From: Streptococcus oricebi
GTDB taxonomy: Bacteria; Bacillota; Bacilli; Lactobacillales; Streptococcaceae
Direction: 5' to 3'
DNA: 64,000 nucleotides
Assembly: GCF_017883985.1 (NCBI RefSeq)
Contig: NZ_PRDG01000004.1
Span: 123,155-187,154, forward strand
Both the position numbers and the translations under genes were made by a program. Shown one piece after another: positions 19,710 through 29,166 of the stretch (the stretch's first letter is position 1; each line of letters begins with the position of its first letter). A model generated the notes under the pieces. That model was not told the DNA's origin. It saw only the letters and a list, made by a program, of their open reading frames with translations, and ran no database searches.

Positions 19710-20330
19710 CTATTCCCATCCTTTTTCAACTTTCACCTCGCCCCAATTATTAGGCGTGTATTTACTGTCGTAAACCTTACACCAATCGCGCAAGAAAAAG
19801 TCGTTGAGGATTTCTTTGTTGTACTGTTCAAGCATTTGATCGGTGATATTATATTGTTTTCGTAGGTCTGCTATTTGTTTTGTATCCTCAATATATTTTC
19901 CGTTCACAGAAAACATTACATAATGTTGTAAACTTTTTTTTTCGACTAGATATTTATTTCCTACACGGATTGTGACATTATCCGTTAACTGTTTTTCAAA
20001 CGAAATAACAAGAGTTTCTGGATTTTTTAAATAAAAACTCAGACCAACATGGCTATAGTCTTTAGGAATATATTTTTTTTCATAGGACTCATGGGCAGAA
20101 TCACTAAATAATTCTTTAGAATCCACATAAGAATGAGTAGAAATCCCCTCAATTCCGTTCAAAACCGTATTGGGTTTGGGATGCATATTCTTTTCCACAT
20201 AATAAATCTCGTCAAAAATATTCCGTTTGTCTTGATATGTAGACACGTTTACATACACGATTGCTGCAATAATGAGGACAACTCCAGAGATAGACCAAGA
20301 TAATGTTTTATGTTCTTTAAAAAATTTCAT
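19710..20330 (-). CDS. TipC-like immunity protein for an LXG toxin
   Basis: A 206-residue membrane-anchored protein: a short cytoplasmic start (MKFFKEHKTLSW), one transmembrane helix (SISGVVLIIAAIVYVNV), then an extracytoplasmic domain beginning DKRNIFDEIYYVEKNM and ending NNWGEVKVEKGWE. This resembles TipC-family immunity proteins, which protect against TelC-type toxins outside the membrane. I place the start at the ATG at 20330, with AGGTGG 8 nt upstream; a GTG three codons earlier is possible. It follows the LXG toxin gene directly, the canonical toxin-immunity order. Family assignment is from memory of sequence features. Confidence 0.72.
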   Translation of the reverse strand: MKFFKEHKTLSWSISGVVLIIAAIVYVNVSTYQDKRNIFDEIYYVEKNMHPKPNTVLNGIEGISTHSYVDSKELFSDSAHESYEKKYIPKDYSHVGLSFYLKNPETLVISFEKQLTDNVTIRVGNKYLVEKKSLQHYVMFSVNGKYIEDTKQIADLRKQYNITDQMLEQYNKEILNDFFLRDWCKVYDSKYTPNNWGEVKVEKGWE

Positions 20331-20339
20331 TGTCGCCAC

Positions 20340-22022
20340 CTATTTCAACTCAGTTAGACTATTGGCTTCCTGCTCCAAAGCACGAAGAAAACGGTCGGTA
20401 TCCCCAAATTGTAGTGGATAGTCTTTGATAAAGGCTTCTGCTTCGCCGTCACTCTTTTCTTTCAGTTTGTAGCTCTCTGTTTTTTCATCGTATTCCACAT
20501 TATCAGGCAAGGTACTATAAACTTCATCTTTTACTTTATCTATGCCACCCATATTATCCAGAAATTCTTTAGCACGATTGATTTTTTCAGCTCCCAAATC
20601 TTGATAATATTGACGACTAGCTTCCAAATAACTTTGACCTTTTGCCATTCGGTGAATGAGATTCACAGAATCTAAATCAGCTTTATAGTCATCATCTTTC
20701 ATACTAGGATTAGCCCCAGCAGCCATAGTGACATCACCTTTCCAGCCCGATAATTTATTTGTATTTTCATGTCCCCCTAAGAGATTAGCTAAGCGGAATT
20801 GGTTATCATAGAGATGAGTTGCCATAGTGATAGACTGATGAGTAAAATCATTCTTTCCATTGAAAGCTGCTAGTTTTTCTGTCCAGAGCTCTTCAAAGTT
20901 CTTATCAGTTAATTTATGTCCAACAGCACCTTCCATTTTTTGCTTATAGTCATTGTAATCGTTCATCTTTTCACGTTTCAAAACTGTTATATTGACTTCT
21001 TTAATATCCGCCCCAGACAATTCATGCTGCAAGCGCAGATTATAAAGAAATTCAGGGATTTTCTTTTCATCTAAGCCCAGTTTCTTTAAGATTTCCACTA
21101 ATTTTAAGGGAACTTTTTCGCCATTTAAGGGAGAAGGATAATTAAAGTATCCTCCTAGATAACCTGCGGTTTCGTTCCATTTGAGACCATCATAGTTAGC
21201 CGCTCCAATAATTCTCAGAAGAAGGTAGTCTTTTTCAGATTGTGGTCTATCTGGAAATTCCTTATCAATCCCCCGCTTAACCTGCACAATTTGTCCAGCT
21301 GTTTCCAGGTCAAACCCATACTGTTCTTGGAGGTTATAGATAAATTCTTTTTCTTGAACAGTATAGTTAGTATCTTTTAGGCTATGCAGGGTGCTTAAAT
21401 GACGAGCCCAAGCTAAATCTTCTGAAATGATGAAGCTTTGACTGGAAGCGTCCCAACTATTCTCTGTCTGACTCAACCCCTTCTCAAGGTCAGCTTTTAA
21501 GGCGTCCGCTTCAGAAAAGATTTGAGGAGAATAAGCATCAAAGTCAAATAATTTTTGGAGTTGTTCTTCTAATTCTTTCTTAATCCCTTGATGAATCTCC
21601 ACTTGCTTGGCCATGTAGGCGAGATTGGACTTCTTAGCCTCCATAGGAACACTAGATGCCCTTAGACAATCATACTGGAGTTCCAGGGCAGAGATTGAGG
21701 TAGCTTGGTTCTGAATCAAACGCTCGACTTCCTCTGTATCTAGCAGGAAAGCCCCACACTTGGCCGTGCACTCACTGGGAAGATTCTTCATGGAGGTCTC
21801 GGCCGTCTCAACATAGAGTTCTGCTCCTTGGGAGATTGGCAGTAAGACTGCGGAATAATAGGCCCGCGCCGAATCGTAAGCTTGTCCCTTGAGGTTTTCA
21901 CTATCGGCTACAAAGGTCTGGATAGCCTGTTGAATGGCCTGATAGGCTACTAGCTGGCCTTGACAGTTGCTAGCTGTCGTGTGGGCTTGAACGGTTGATA
22001 GAACTAAATTTAACTTTACCAT
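20340..22022 (-). CDS. LXG-domain T7SS effector, TelC-like toxin
   Basis: A 560-residue polymorphic toxin. Residues 1 to about 205 are the all-helical LXG secretion domain (NLKGQAYDSARAYYSAVLLP; EDLAWARHLS at its end), which targets LXG effectors to the type VII system. The C-terminal half has DFTHQSITMATHL (391-403), LSGWKGDVTMA (424-434) and an aspartate cluster DDDYKADLDSVN (443-454). An essential aspartate-rich surface motif is known for TelC, a lipid II phosphatase, and the neighbouring gene looks like TipC, so I infer the same activity. It overlaps the upstream Lap2-like gene by 7 bp. No T7SS machinery genes are in the window. Confidence 0.75.
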   Translation of the reverse strand: MVKLNLVLSTVQAHTTASNCQGQLVAYQAIQQAIQTFVADSENLKGQAYDSARAYYSAVLLPISQGAELYVETAETSMKNLPSECTAKCGAFLLDTEEVERLIQNQATSISALELQYDCLRASSVPMEAKKSNLAYMAKQVEIHQGIKKELEEQLQKLFDFDAYSPQIFSEADALKADLEKGLSQTENSWDASSQSFIISEDLAWARHLSTLHSLKDTNYTVQEKEFIYNLQEQYGFDLETAGQIVQVKRGIDKEFPDRPQSEKDYLLLRIIGAANYDGLKWNETAGYLGGYFNYPSPLNGEKVPLKLVEILKKLGLDEKKIPEFLYNLRLQHELSGADIKEVNITVLKREKMNDYNDYKQKMEGAVGHKLTDKNFEELWTEKLAAFNGKNDFTHQSITMATHLYDNQFRLANLLGGHENTNKLSGWKGDVTMAAGANPSMKDDDYKADLDSVNLIHRMAKGQSYLEASRQYYQDLGAEKINRAKEFLDNMGGIDKVKDEVYSTLPDNVEYDEKTESYKLKEKSDGEAEAFIKDYPLQFGDTDRFLRALEQEANSLTELK

Positions 22023-22375
22023 GACTTCTTCTCCTCTTGACCTAGCTTGCGCTTTTGCCGAGCGATAGCCTCTAGGTCATCCAGCAAGCGGTTCTCCTTT
22101 TTACGATAAGCTTGAATAAGTGACTCGTAGTTATCCTCAATCTTTAGAGAATAGCTCTCCAGCTCTCTAATCGTCAACTCTATCCGCTGGGCTTGGTCTG
22201 ACCCTTGATAGGCTAGCAGGAGCTCTTGATTCGTCTCTTTGGCTTGGGGAATATAGGCCTGCCAGTCCAGAGCCAACTCTTGAGTTCGGTAACGTTCTCT
22301 CTCCGTCCTTGCTAGCTGGTCATCTAGTTCTAGCTCCTGAGCCCGCAAGGCTTCCCATTTATCTTGCTCCTTCAT
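22016..22375 (-). CDS. LXG-associated helical protein (DUF3958/Lap2-like)
   Basis: A 119-residue, highly charged, fully helical protein with no cysteines or membrane segment (KWEALRAQELELDDQLARTE; ENRLLDDLEAIARQKRK). Small helical proteins encoded directly upstream of LXG effectors (LXG-associated proteins, Lap) act as targeting partners that bind the LXG domain for secretion. Position between the DUF3130-like gene and the toxin, and a 7-bp overlap with the toxin, support this role. A homologous gene occupies the same place in the second module (61780-62142). The family number is a recollection, not a search result. Confidence 0.68.
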   Translation of the reverse strand: MKEQDKWEALRAQELELDDQLARTERERYRTQELALDWQAYIPQAKETNQELLLAYQGSDQAQRIELTIRELESYSLKIEDNYESLIQAYRKKENRLLDDLEAIARQKRKLGQEEKKSW

Positions 22376-22381
22376 AGCTCT

Positions 22382-22657
22382 TTATTCTCCCTTGATACTA
22401 GAAGCCGCTGCTTGGTCGCTCGCTTCAAATTCGCTAGCTGCACTCTGAAGATTGGTCGAGGCTGTGCTAAGAGCTCCCCCAATCTTGCCTGCTAGACTGG
22501 ATAGAAATTCCACATGTTGCTGGGCATTGCTATTGCCTTGCATAGTAGTTAAGCTATCTTTTTGAATGGCGGCTAGGCCTGATAAGCTTCGGCCGGCTGT
22601 CTGCAAGCGAGTCGCATGACCACGCACGATCGAACCGTTACTTTTAATTTCTACCAT
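22382..22657 (-). CDS. WXG100-like LXG-associated protein (DUF3130/SACOL2603 type, Lap1-like)
   Basis: A 91-residue helical protein (MVEIKSNGSIVRGHATRL; GNSNAQQHVEFLSSLAGKIG) of the small WXG100-related family found first in LXG operons (TIGR04197/DUF3130). Such proteins pair with the LXG effector and carry part of the secretion signal. It is the first gene of the module, preceded by AAAGGAG and a -10 TATAAT on the minus strand at 22685-22690. The second module begins with a related protein sharing EIKS at the start and GNSxA in the middle. Confidence 0.75.
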   Translation of the reverse strand: MVEIKSNGSIVRGHATRLQTAGRSLSGLAAIQKDSLTTMQGNSNAQQHVEFLSSLAGKIGGALSTASTNLQSAASEFEASDQAAASSIKGE

Positions 22658-22684
22658 AAATGTCTCCTTTTATTTATTACTTAG

Positions 22685-22690
22685 ATTATA
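22685..22690 (-). promoter_or_regulatory. -10 element of the LXG toxin-immunity module
   Basis: TATAAT on the minus strand, 28 bp before the first gene of the module. The -35 region is poor. Confidence 0.5.
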
Positions 22691-22738
22691 TCATAAATTC
22701 AATCTTCTTCTCTAATGATAGGCAAAGAAAAGTATAGT

Positions 22739-22783
22739 CTCTTAACTTTGCTTTACCAGCCAAACATGCTATAATGTTAAGCG
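22739..22783 (+). repeat. 45-bp direct repeat carrying the functional ybaB promoter
   Basis: Proximal copy of the repeat at 19431-19475. It includes -35-like TTTGCT (22747-22752), a 17-bp spacer and TATAAT (22770-22775) with the extended TGC. The ybaB start lies 57 bp after the -10. Confidence 0.85.
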
Positions 22784-22832
22784 GAATGTAAAAGAACGAG
22801 GTACAGCCTCGAAGATAAAGGAGATATTTCTT

Positions 22833-23132
22833 ATGATGAATATGCAAAATATGATGAAGCAGGCGCAGAAATTGCAAAAGCAAATGGAGCAAGGTCAAGC
22901 GGAATTGGCAGCGACCGAATTTGTTGGCAAGTCTGCTCAAGATTTGGTTGTCGCGACCTTGACCGGTGATAAAAAAGTGGTCAAGATTGACTTTGCGGCG
23001 GCGGTTGTTGACCCTGATGATATCGAAACCTTGTCAGATATGACCACCCAAGCCCTTAATAGTGCCTTGGACCAGATTGAAGAAGCCAGCAAGAAGAAAC
23101 TGGGAGCTTTTGCAGGCAAGTTGCCTTTCTAA
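22833..23132 (+). CDS. YbaB/EbfC family nucleoid-associated protein
   Basis: A 99-residue DNA-binding protein of the YbaB/EbfC family, which forms tweezer-like dimers that coat DNA. The N-terminal helix [19 protein letters not shown], the core [16 protein letters not shown], and [20 protein letters not shown] are diagnostic. AAGGAG stands 9 nt before the first of two neighbouring ATGs. It is not beside dnaX/recR here, but in a two-gene unit with a DUF2809 gene 6 bp downstream. Its promoter lies in the repeat shared with the other side of the LXG module. Confidence 0.93.
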   Translation: MMNMQNMMKQAQKLQKQMEQGQAELAATEFVGKSAQDLVVATLTGDKKVVKIDFAAAVVDPDDIETLSDMTTQALNSALDQIEEASKKKLGAFAGKLPF

Positions 23133-23138
23133 GAGCGA

Positions 23139-23537
23139 ATGAAACGCATTAGACGATTTTGCCTGGCTGTCCTCATCATCCTATTGGGACTACTGTCTCG
23201 GAGAATTTCCTTCCTACCAGCTGGGATTGGCGACGCCCTCTGGGCAGCAACAGTCTTTGAAGCCTGGGGCTTTCTTCTTCCCAAGCTTGAAGGATGGCGC
23301 TTGGCCCTACTAGCCTTAGTCTCTAGCTGGTTGGTTGAATTTTCTCAACTTCTGACCTGGGACTGGCTGGTCCAGCTACGCACCACTACAATTGGCCACC
23401 TCCTCTTGGGCCAGGGCTTCTTGGTGAGCGACCTTCTAGCCTATATCATAGGAGTCGGCCTTATTTGGGCCCTAGAAAAGGAACTAGACAGGCAGGCTCA
23501 AAAAAGAGAACTTACTCATAATTCAACTAAAAAGTAA
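23139..23537 (+). CDS. DUF2809 family membrane protein
   Basis: A 132-residue protein with four hydrophobic segments, matching DUF2809: GIGDALWAATVFEAWGFL, WLVEFSQLLTWDWL, LRTTTIGHLLLGQGFLVSDL and AYIIGVGLIWALEKEL. The function of the family is unknown; the fold resembles VanZ-like membrane proteins. It is cotranscribed with ybaB (6-bp spacing) and ends before a strong terminator. The C-terminus is polar and cytoplasmic (DRQAQKRELTHNSTKK). Confidence 0.82.
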   Translation: MKRIRRFCLAVLIILLGLLSRRISFLPAGIGDALWAATVFEAWGFLLPKLEGWRLALLALVSSWLVEFSQLLTWDWLVQLRTTTIGHLLLGQGFLVSDLLAYIIGVGLIWALEKELDRQAQKRELTHNSTKK

Positions 23538-23553
23538 AGAAAGTTGTCCTTTC

Positions 23554-23583
23554 TAATCACCAGCCTTGCTGGTGATTTTTTTC
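23554..23583 (+). terminator. Terminator of ybaB-DUF2809
   Basis: AATCACCAGC-CTT-GCTGGTGATT followed by a run of T, at 23555-23577 plus the tract. Confidence 0.88.
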
Positions 23584-23612
23584 TTTGTAAATCCTGTCTG
23601 AAAAGCACAATA

Positions 23613-23643
23613 AAGAGGCCGAGACAAGGGTCTCGGACCTCTA
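23613..23643. repeat. Intergenic hairpin repeat, copy B
   Basis: AAGAGGCCGAGAC-AAGG-GTCTCGGACCTCT, a nearly perfect inverted repeat. About 15 bp later comes AAAATAGATGCTAG, a word that also occurs in variant form at 6978-6993 and 41757-41770. The rest of 23644-23808 shows no gene. Confidence 0.6.
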
Positions 23644-23808
23644 AATAGTTATTGAAAATAGATGCTAGCCACCCTAGTTTTTACCCTCTGTCTGACCTTG
23701 CTTAAGTTACACTAGACTAGTTAAGCCTAATAGGTCTTGCAAAAGCTAGGGGCTTGAAAGCTTTCCTTGATTAGGGAAATTTTCTAGCCTATTTCACCTT
23801 TTCTCTGA

Positions 23809-25563
23809 CTAAAAAATAGCCACATGGTACCAGAGTTGTTTTTCAAGAATACTGGAATAATCTCGGTCTTCCTGGTCCTCCTGGATAGCTTCCTTGACTT
23901 CAGAAAGCTCATCGGTGATTATTCCGTTTACCCCCAAAAGCAAACTTTGTCTAATGGCTGACTGGCTATTGACAGTCCAGGCATAGGCCTGTTTGTTTTG
24001 GAGCCAGAGCTTGAACATAAAGTTTTGATCCAGGCTACTATACTCCATGGTGTAGCCTGTGGCAGAAGTCTGGGGAAATATGGTATTGTAAGGTAGGATA
24101 AAGTAGACCGGAATTTTCGAGCTATACTTACGCACACTCTGCACTACTTTATAGTCCAGCGAGTGCATCTGGTGGCCCCTAGAGATAATATAGGGACCAT
24201 AGGCTTTTAGGAAACGCTCCATCATATCAGGCGAGTCTTTGGAGCTGGTCTTAATCTCAATCAGGAGCTTTTGGCCCAACTGGTCCGCCCGCTGGAGGTA
24301 GGCATTGAGGCTGGCCAAGGGGGCCTCATGTCCATTTTCATGTAAGGTCAAGCGGGTCAAGTCCGCCAGGGTCAAGTCTTGGGGACGGGCATCTAGGCCG
24401 GCTAAACTCTTAAGATTGGCATCGTGCATCATCACAAACTGCTTATCAGCTGTCTCTTGCACATCCATCTCTACCAAGTCCGGCTTGAGCCTAGCTGTCT
24501 TTTCCAGGGCTGGGATGGTATTTTGCACCCCATTTTCCCCACTGACCCCCCGATGAGAAATCAAGAGGGGCGGTTTTTCTGCTGGTTGTGAGATATAGAG
24601 GAGTCCTTCTAGTCCAAAGAATAAAAAGCTCAAGAATAAGATAACCACTCGGACCCAACGGTGACGGTGTTTCTGTTGAAAATCAGGTAGACTACTATCG
24701 GTCAGAAAGGCGATAAAGAGGAGCATGAAGTAAATCATGGCCTGATAGTCCAGGATTTTCAGCAGAACGAAGTTTATCAGAGCTATAAAAAAGGACCAGG
24801 CTTGGGGAAAATCATCCGCTATATTTTGGATTAGCAATATCAGAAAGCCCCAGAAGTAAAAGAAAATCGTGGACTTAAGCAGGATCCAGCCCAACTGCCA
24901 GCTGGTCTGCCAGAATTTCCAACTGGTCTTTTTCCAGCTATAAGCCAGGGCCTCCCCGACCCTTTTCTCCTCAAAGAAAAGCTGGGGCAAGGCATAAACC
25001 CAACGGACTGCCAGATAAAATAAAAGCAGGGCCAAACAAAGTAGGGCCAGGGCCAGCAGGGGCTGCTGCAAGAGATAGGTTTGGATAAACTCTGGCAGTA
25101 GAATTTTCTTGAAATAGTGAATCTTGAGTAGACCCTTTAAAAAGGGAAAGAGAAAGCCCACATAAAGGAGGCAAAAGAAGGCCTTAGATAGACGAAAGTT
25201 CTTAACCAAGACTCGCAACCTGGTAAATATCTGCCCCAGGAAACCACGAATAGAGTTGGTCTGGGGATTTAAAAGGAGGTAAATCCCGATAAAAATGGTC
25301 CCTATCTGCAAGTAGGCCAAAAATAGATTGGCCAGGAATAGACCGATAAAGGCCGCTGTTATCAGGGGCTTGCTTAGAAAGACCTGACCTAGATTACTAT
25401 AGGAAAGGTAGCGGGCCCCAGTTTGCTGCAAGAGCCAGTCCGCCCCAAAGGAAGTCAGAGGTATCCAAATAACCTCCATAACCATAAAAATCAAAAAGAG
25501 CAAGAGCAGAATCTTGTCTAAATTATGATAAATTTTTCTTAAACCCAGTCTTTGTTTTTTCAT
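23809..25563 (-). CDS. Membrane-anchored glycerophosphodiester phosphodiesterase
   Basis: A 584-residue protein. Residues 1 to about 315 contain around eight transmembrane helices (the membrane domain found in Gram-positive GDPDs); residues 330-570 form the catalytic TIM barrel. Signature residues are LLISHRGVSGENGVQNTIPA, DLVEMDVQET and FVMMHDANLKSL, giving the His-Arg, Glu-Asp and His-Asp metal-site motifs. It would cleave glycerophosphodiesters outside the membrane, possibly lipoteichoic-acid-related; the substrate is inferred. The start overlaps the stop of the DUF218 gene by 4 bp, so the two are coupled. Confidence 0.92.
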   Translation of the reverse strand: MKKQRLGLRKIYHNLDKILLLLFLIFMVMEVIWIPLTSFGADWLLQQTGARYLSYSNLGQVFLSKPLITAAFIGLFLANLFLAYLQIGTIFIGIYLLLNPQTNSIRGFLGQIFTRLRVLVKNFRLSKAFFCLLYVGFLFPFLKGLLKIHYFKKILLPEFIQTYLLQQPLLALALLCLALLLFYLAVRWVYALPQLFFEEKRVGEALAYSWKKTSWKFWQTSWQLGWILLKSTIFFYFWGFLILLIQNIADDFPQAWSFFIALINFVLLKILDYQAMIYFMLLFIAFLTDSSLPDFQQKHRHRWVRVVILFLSFLFFGLEGLLYISQPAEKPPLLISHRGVSGENGVQNTIPALEKTARLKPDLVEMDVQETADKQFVMMHDANLKSLAGLDARPQDLTLADLTRLTLHENGHEAPLASLNAYLQRADQLGQKLLIEIKTSSKDSPDMMERFLKAYGPYIISRGHQMHSLDYKVVQSVRKYSSKIPVYFILPYNTIFPQTSATGYTMEYSSLDQNFMFKLWLQNKQAYAWTVNSQSAIRQSLLLGVNGIITDELSEVKEAIQEDQEDRDYSSILEKQLWYHVAIF

Positions 25564-26360
25564 TTCTCCTCCTTGGATGCGTAGCGGGGATTGGCCTGGC
25601 GGATGAGGTGGCTGTAAGTCTGGGCCAGCCCCTCAAAGGCCTGCTCAACCTGGTCTGGAATATCCACATGGGCTAGATAGTTTTTGCCAAGGGGACCATA
25701 GCCCTCCTGGTCATCTCGCAGACGAGGAATTTCTCCCAGCAATAGGCTCAGATAGCGCTCCAAGTCCCACATGCCCAGCTCCTCTTTTTCATAGACCAAA
25801 TTTCCATCTTTGACCCTTACCCGAGTCTGATAGCTAGCAAAATTGATGACTTGGCTCTCTTGAGGCGCAAGCTTGCGCCAAACGGCCTCCATTCGCAGTT
25901 GCATGGTGGCATCCTGACAGAAAATCAGGCTCTTAAAGTCAAGTCCTTCTCGCTCTAGTAAGTCCAAAAGATAGCTGATATTATTACCACAATTTGTAGA
26001 GGCTGTCTCTAGAAAGTCCACAGTCAAGCCACGCCTTTCCTGCAAGTAGCTAGCAAAGAGCTGGGCCTCTGAAAGGTCTTGACCGACCAAGTCCAGCCCC
26101 ACCGCTACTAGTTCTTGCTCCAGGCTAGCAGTCGTATGACCTCGCCCTCCGACAATCAGATAATGCTGGGCTAAACCTTGTCTGATAGCCTGGGCCAGCA
26201 AATCACCACCAGCCAAAATGCTGCCCCCAAAAAGAACAAAGACATCTACCTGCTCTAGACCATAACGGGCCTGGAGGCTGGCCCTACTCAAGTCAGTCAA
26301 ATCTCTCTTTCCGCAAAAATCAGCCAGCTGGTTGATTTGCTCAGCAATTTTTTCCTTCAT
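25560..26360 (-). CDS. YdcF/DUF218 family protein
   Basis: A 266-residue soluble Rossmann-like protein of the SanA/YdcF (DUF218) family: VDVFVLFGGSILAGGDLLAQAI, HYLIVGGRGHTTASLEQ, FLETASTNCGNNISYLLDLL and LIFCQDATMQLRMEAVWRK. E. coli YdcF binds S-adenosylmethionine; the role here is unknown. Unlike SanA it has no membrane anchor. It lies upstream of the GDPD gene with a 4-bp overlap and downstream of a small terminator-like hairpin (26385-26410). AGAGGAAATG precedes the start. Confidence 0.85.
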   Translation of the reverse strand: MKEKIAEQINQLADFCGKRDLTDLSRASLQARYGLEQVDVFVLFGGSILAGGDLLAQAIRQGLAQHYLIVGGRGHTTASLEQELVAVGLDLVGQDLSEAQLFASYLQERRGLTVDFLETASTNCGNNISYLLDLLEREGLDFKSLIFCQDATMQLRMEAVWRKLAPQESQVINFASYQTRVRVKDGNLVYEKEELGMWDLERYLSLLLGEIPRLRDDQEGYGPLGKNYLAHVDIPDQVEQAFEGLAQTYSHLIRQANPRYASKEEK

Positions 26361-26384
26361 CTCATTTCCTCTTCTAAAGCAAAT

Positions 26385-26413
26385 AAATCTCAGCTAGACA
26401 ACTGAGATTTTTT
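26385..26413. terminator. Hairpin between rocS and the DUF218 gene
   Basis: AAATCTCAG-CTAGACAA-CTGAGATTT. The longer T-run is on the plus strand; leftward termination would be weaker. Confidence 0.6.
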
Positions 26414-26908
26414 CTATCTACCAAATAAGCGAGCAAAAAAGCCCTTGCGCTCCTGCTCCTGTACCCTTTCCTTGGCCTCTTTCAATTCAATTTTAAGGGT
26501 ATCCCGATCCTTCATGGACTGAAGGGTCAGCTGTTGCTGCTGGTCCAGTTGCTTATCCTTTTCAGCGATTTGAACATCCTTGACCCGCAACTGCTCATCT
26601 TTCTTGGCCAACTGCTGGTCCTTGGACTTCAACTGCTCATATAGGCGGACAATCTCAGCATTTTTCTCGTCGACCAAAATCTCCATCAGCTCCCGTTGCT
26701 TGACATCCTCACTGACTGGTTCATCATCAAAAATAGTCTTTTTGTAAATCTCCTCAAGCTTAATCAGGCCACTGCGGGTAACGACCGTTACCCCTTTTTC
26801 ATTCTTTTCCGTATCTTCAGGGGCCAAGGCCTTGACCCGATTATTGATTGCCTGACGGCTAACTCCTAAGATTTCAGCTAGCTCGCTGACTGTCTTTTCA
26901 ATTGCCAT
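26414..26908 (-). CDS. rocS: Chromosome segregation regulator RocS (DUF536)
   Basis: A 164-residue protein with three parts: an N-terminal helix-turn-helix (TVSELAEILGVSRQAINNRV, residues 6-25), a long coiled coil (about 65-150, many Lys/Asp/Gln heptads such as LYEQLKSKDQQLAKKDEQLR), and a short C-terminal amphipathic helix KGFFARLFGR. The same architecture and length define pneumococcal RocS, which binds DNA and the membrane to help segregate chromosomes and link to capsule control. The DUF536 family also occurs on plasmids, but the chromosomal context and the amphipathic tail favour RocS. Confidence 0.85.
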   Translation of the reverse strand: MAIEKTVSELAEILGVSRQAINNRVKALAPEDTEKNEKGVTVVTRSGLIKLEEIYKKTIFDDEPVSEDVKQRELMEILVDEKNAEIVRLYEQLKSKDQQLAKKDEQLRVKDVQIAEKDKQLDQQQQLTLQSMKDRDTLKIELKEAKERVQEQERKGFFARLFGR

Positions 26909-27029
26909 ATATTCCTCTAATTTTTTCTTGATTTAGCTACCTAAATCTTAACATATCAAGCCTTAACTGTCAAATCTGCCCTTTATCTTATAAGGAAAAG
27001 CAGAGACTTTCTTTCTGCTACTTTTGTGT

Positions 27030-28212
<1,183 letters not shown>

Positions 28213-28214
<2 letters not shown>

Positions 28215-28241
28215 AAAGATGAGCCAAAACTCATCTTTTTT
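28213..28241. terminator. Terminator between the flavoprotein and arginase genes
   Basis: AAAAAGATGAG-CCAAAA-CTCATCTTTTTT, usable in both directions. Confidence 0.88.
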
Positions 28242-28253
28242 GTAAGGACTGTC

Positions 28254-29114
28254 CTATTTAAAAATAGGAATCTGGCTTAAACTTTCTCTCAAACGAATCG
28301 CGTCCCAAGGCAAATGCTCAGCAAGCGTCAAGCCTACTATCTTAGCTTTTGAATGGACATCGTTCAACATTCGGACGATTTGCTCCAAAGTCAGCTCTCC
28401 GACTGCTGCGGGAAAATCTTCCAAGCGGGTATGTGGTTCTGCGGGATAAATAGAACGAAAATCCATTGGAGATAATACATCCAAATCAAAATGAATCGCT
28501 AAAAATTCAAGCTGGTTAGCTTCCAGCCAATTTAAAATCACTTGCGAGTCCTTTTGCAAATCTTCAGGATTGGCAAAAGGAATGTGATGACGCCATACTC
28601 CGTCATCTATTGGGCGTAATTCTTTTTCAATTAGTCCCCCATACATCACTTTTTCTGGAGCTATTGCTTGCTTGACCTGCTCAGCAAAGGCTGGATTTCC
28701 TTCGCCTATTAAATTACCCAGAACCATTTCATTCAAGTGAGAAGACTGATCAGCCCTTGCTATATCCGGATGTGCATCCAACCAGAGAATCCCTAATTTT
28801 TCCCCATATTTTTCAAGAAGGTAGGAAAAGGGGGCTTGTGAGACGGAGCAATCTCCACCAAAAGCGATAATTTTATCGGGTTGTTTTCTCTCCAAAATCT
28901 GCCTTGTCGCCACTAGTTGATTCATCAAATCTTGATAACGGTCAACTCCCTTTTCTGTTTGCAAGCCCTTGTCAAAATCTTTCCTAACATCAACTGTCAC
29001 AGTCTCAGCTTTATCCGAAGGCGGAGCAATCAGCGCCAGTAATTCTGCTCCTAAAACATAGTGAGGGTTCATTCCTCCCTGCCATTGCGGCAATAGTAAA
29101 CGTAAGGTTGTCAT
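28254..29114 (-). CDS. Arginase/agmatinase-family protein
   Basis: A 286-residue ureohydrolase-fold protein. The dimanganese motifs are present: FGGDCSVSQ, LWLDAHPDIA and AIHFDLDVLSP. The catalytic pocket histidine motif after the second metal loop reads SHLNEMVLG. The substrate (arginine, agmatine, formiminoglutamate or another guanidino compound) cannot be read from the sequence, and the family includes divergent members in lactic acid bacteria. It appears to be a single-gene unit. The hairpin at 29141-29160 lies upstream, ending the methyltransferase transcript. Confidence 0.85.
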   Translation of the reverse strand: MTTLRLLLPQWQGGMNPHYVLGAELLALIAPPSDKAETVTVDVRKDFDKGLQTEKGVDRYQDLMNQLVATRQILERKQPDKIIAFGGDCSVSQAPFSYLLEKYGEKLGILWLDAHPDIARADQSSHLNEMVLGNLIGEGNPAFAEQVKQAIAPEKVMYGGLIEKELRPIDDGVWRHHIPFANPEDLQKDSQVILNWLEANQLEFLAIHFDLDVLSPMDFRSIYPAEPHTRLEDFPAAVGELTLEQIVRMLNDVHSKAKIVGLTLAEHLPWDAIRLRESLSQIPIFK

Positions 29115-29138
29115 TTTTTCCTCCTGGCACGTTGAAAA

Positions 29139-29166
29139 TCCTCCTGCATCAGGCAGGAGGTCTTTT
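29139..29166. terminator. Terminator between methyltransferase and arginase genes
   Basis: CCTCCTG-CATCAGG-CAGGAGG with a T-run on the plus strand and TTTTC on the minus strand; it lies directly beyond the methyltransferase stop. Confidence 0.65.
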
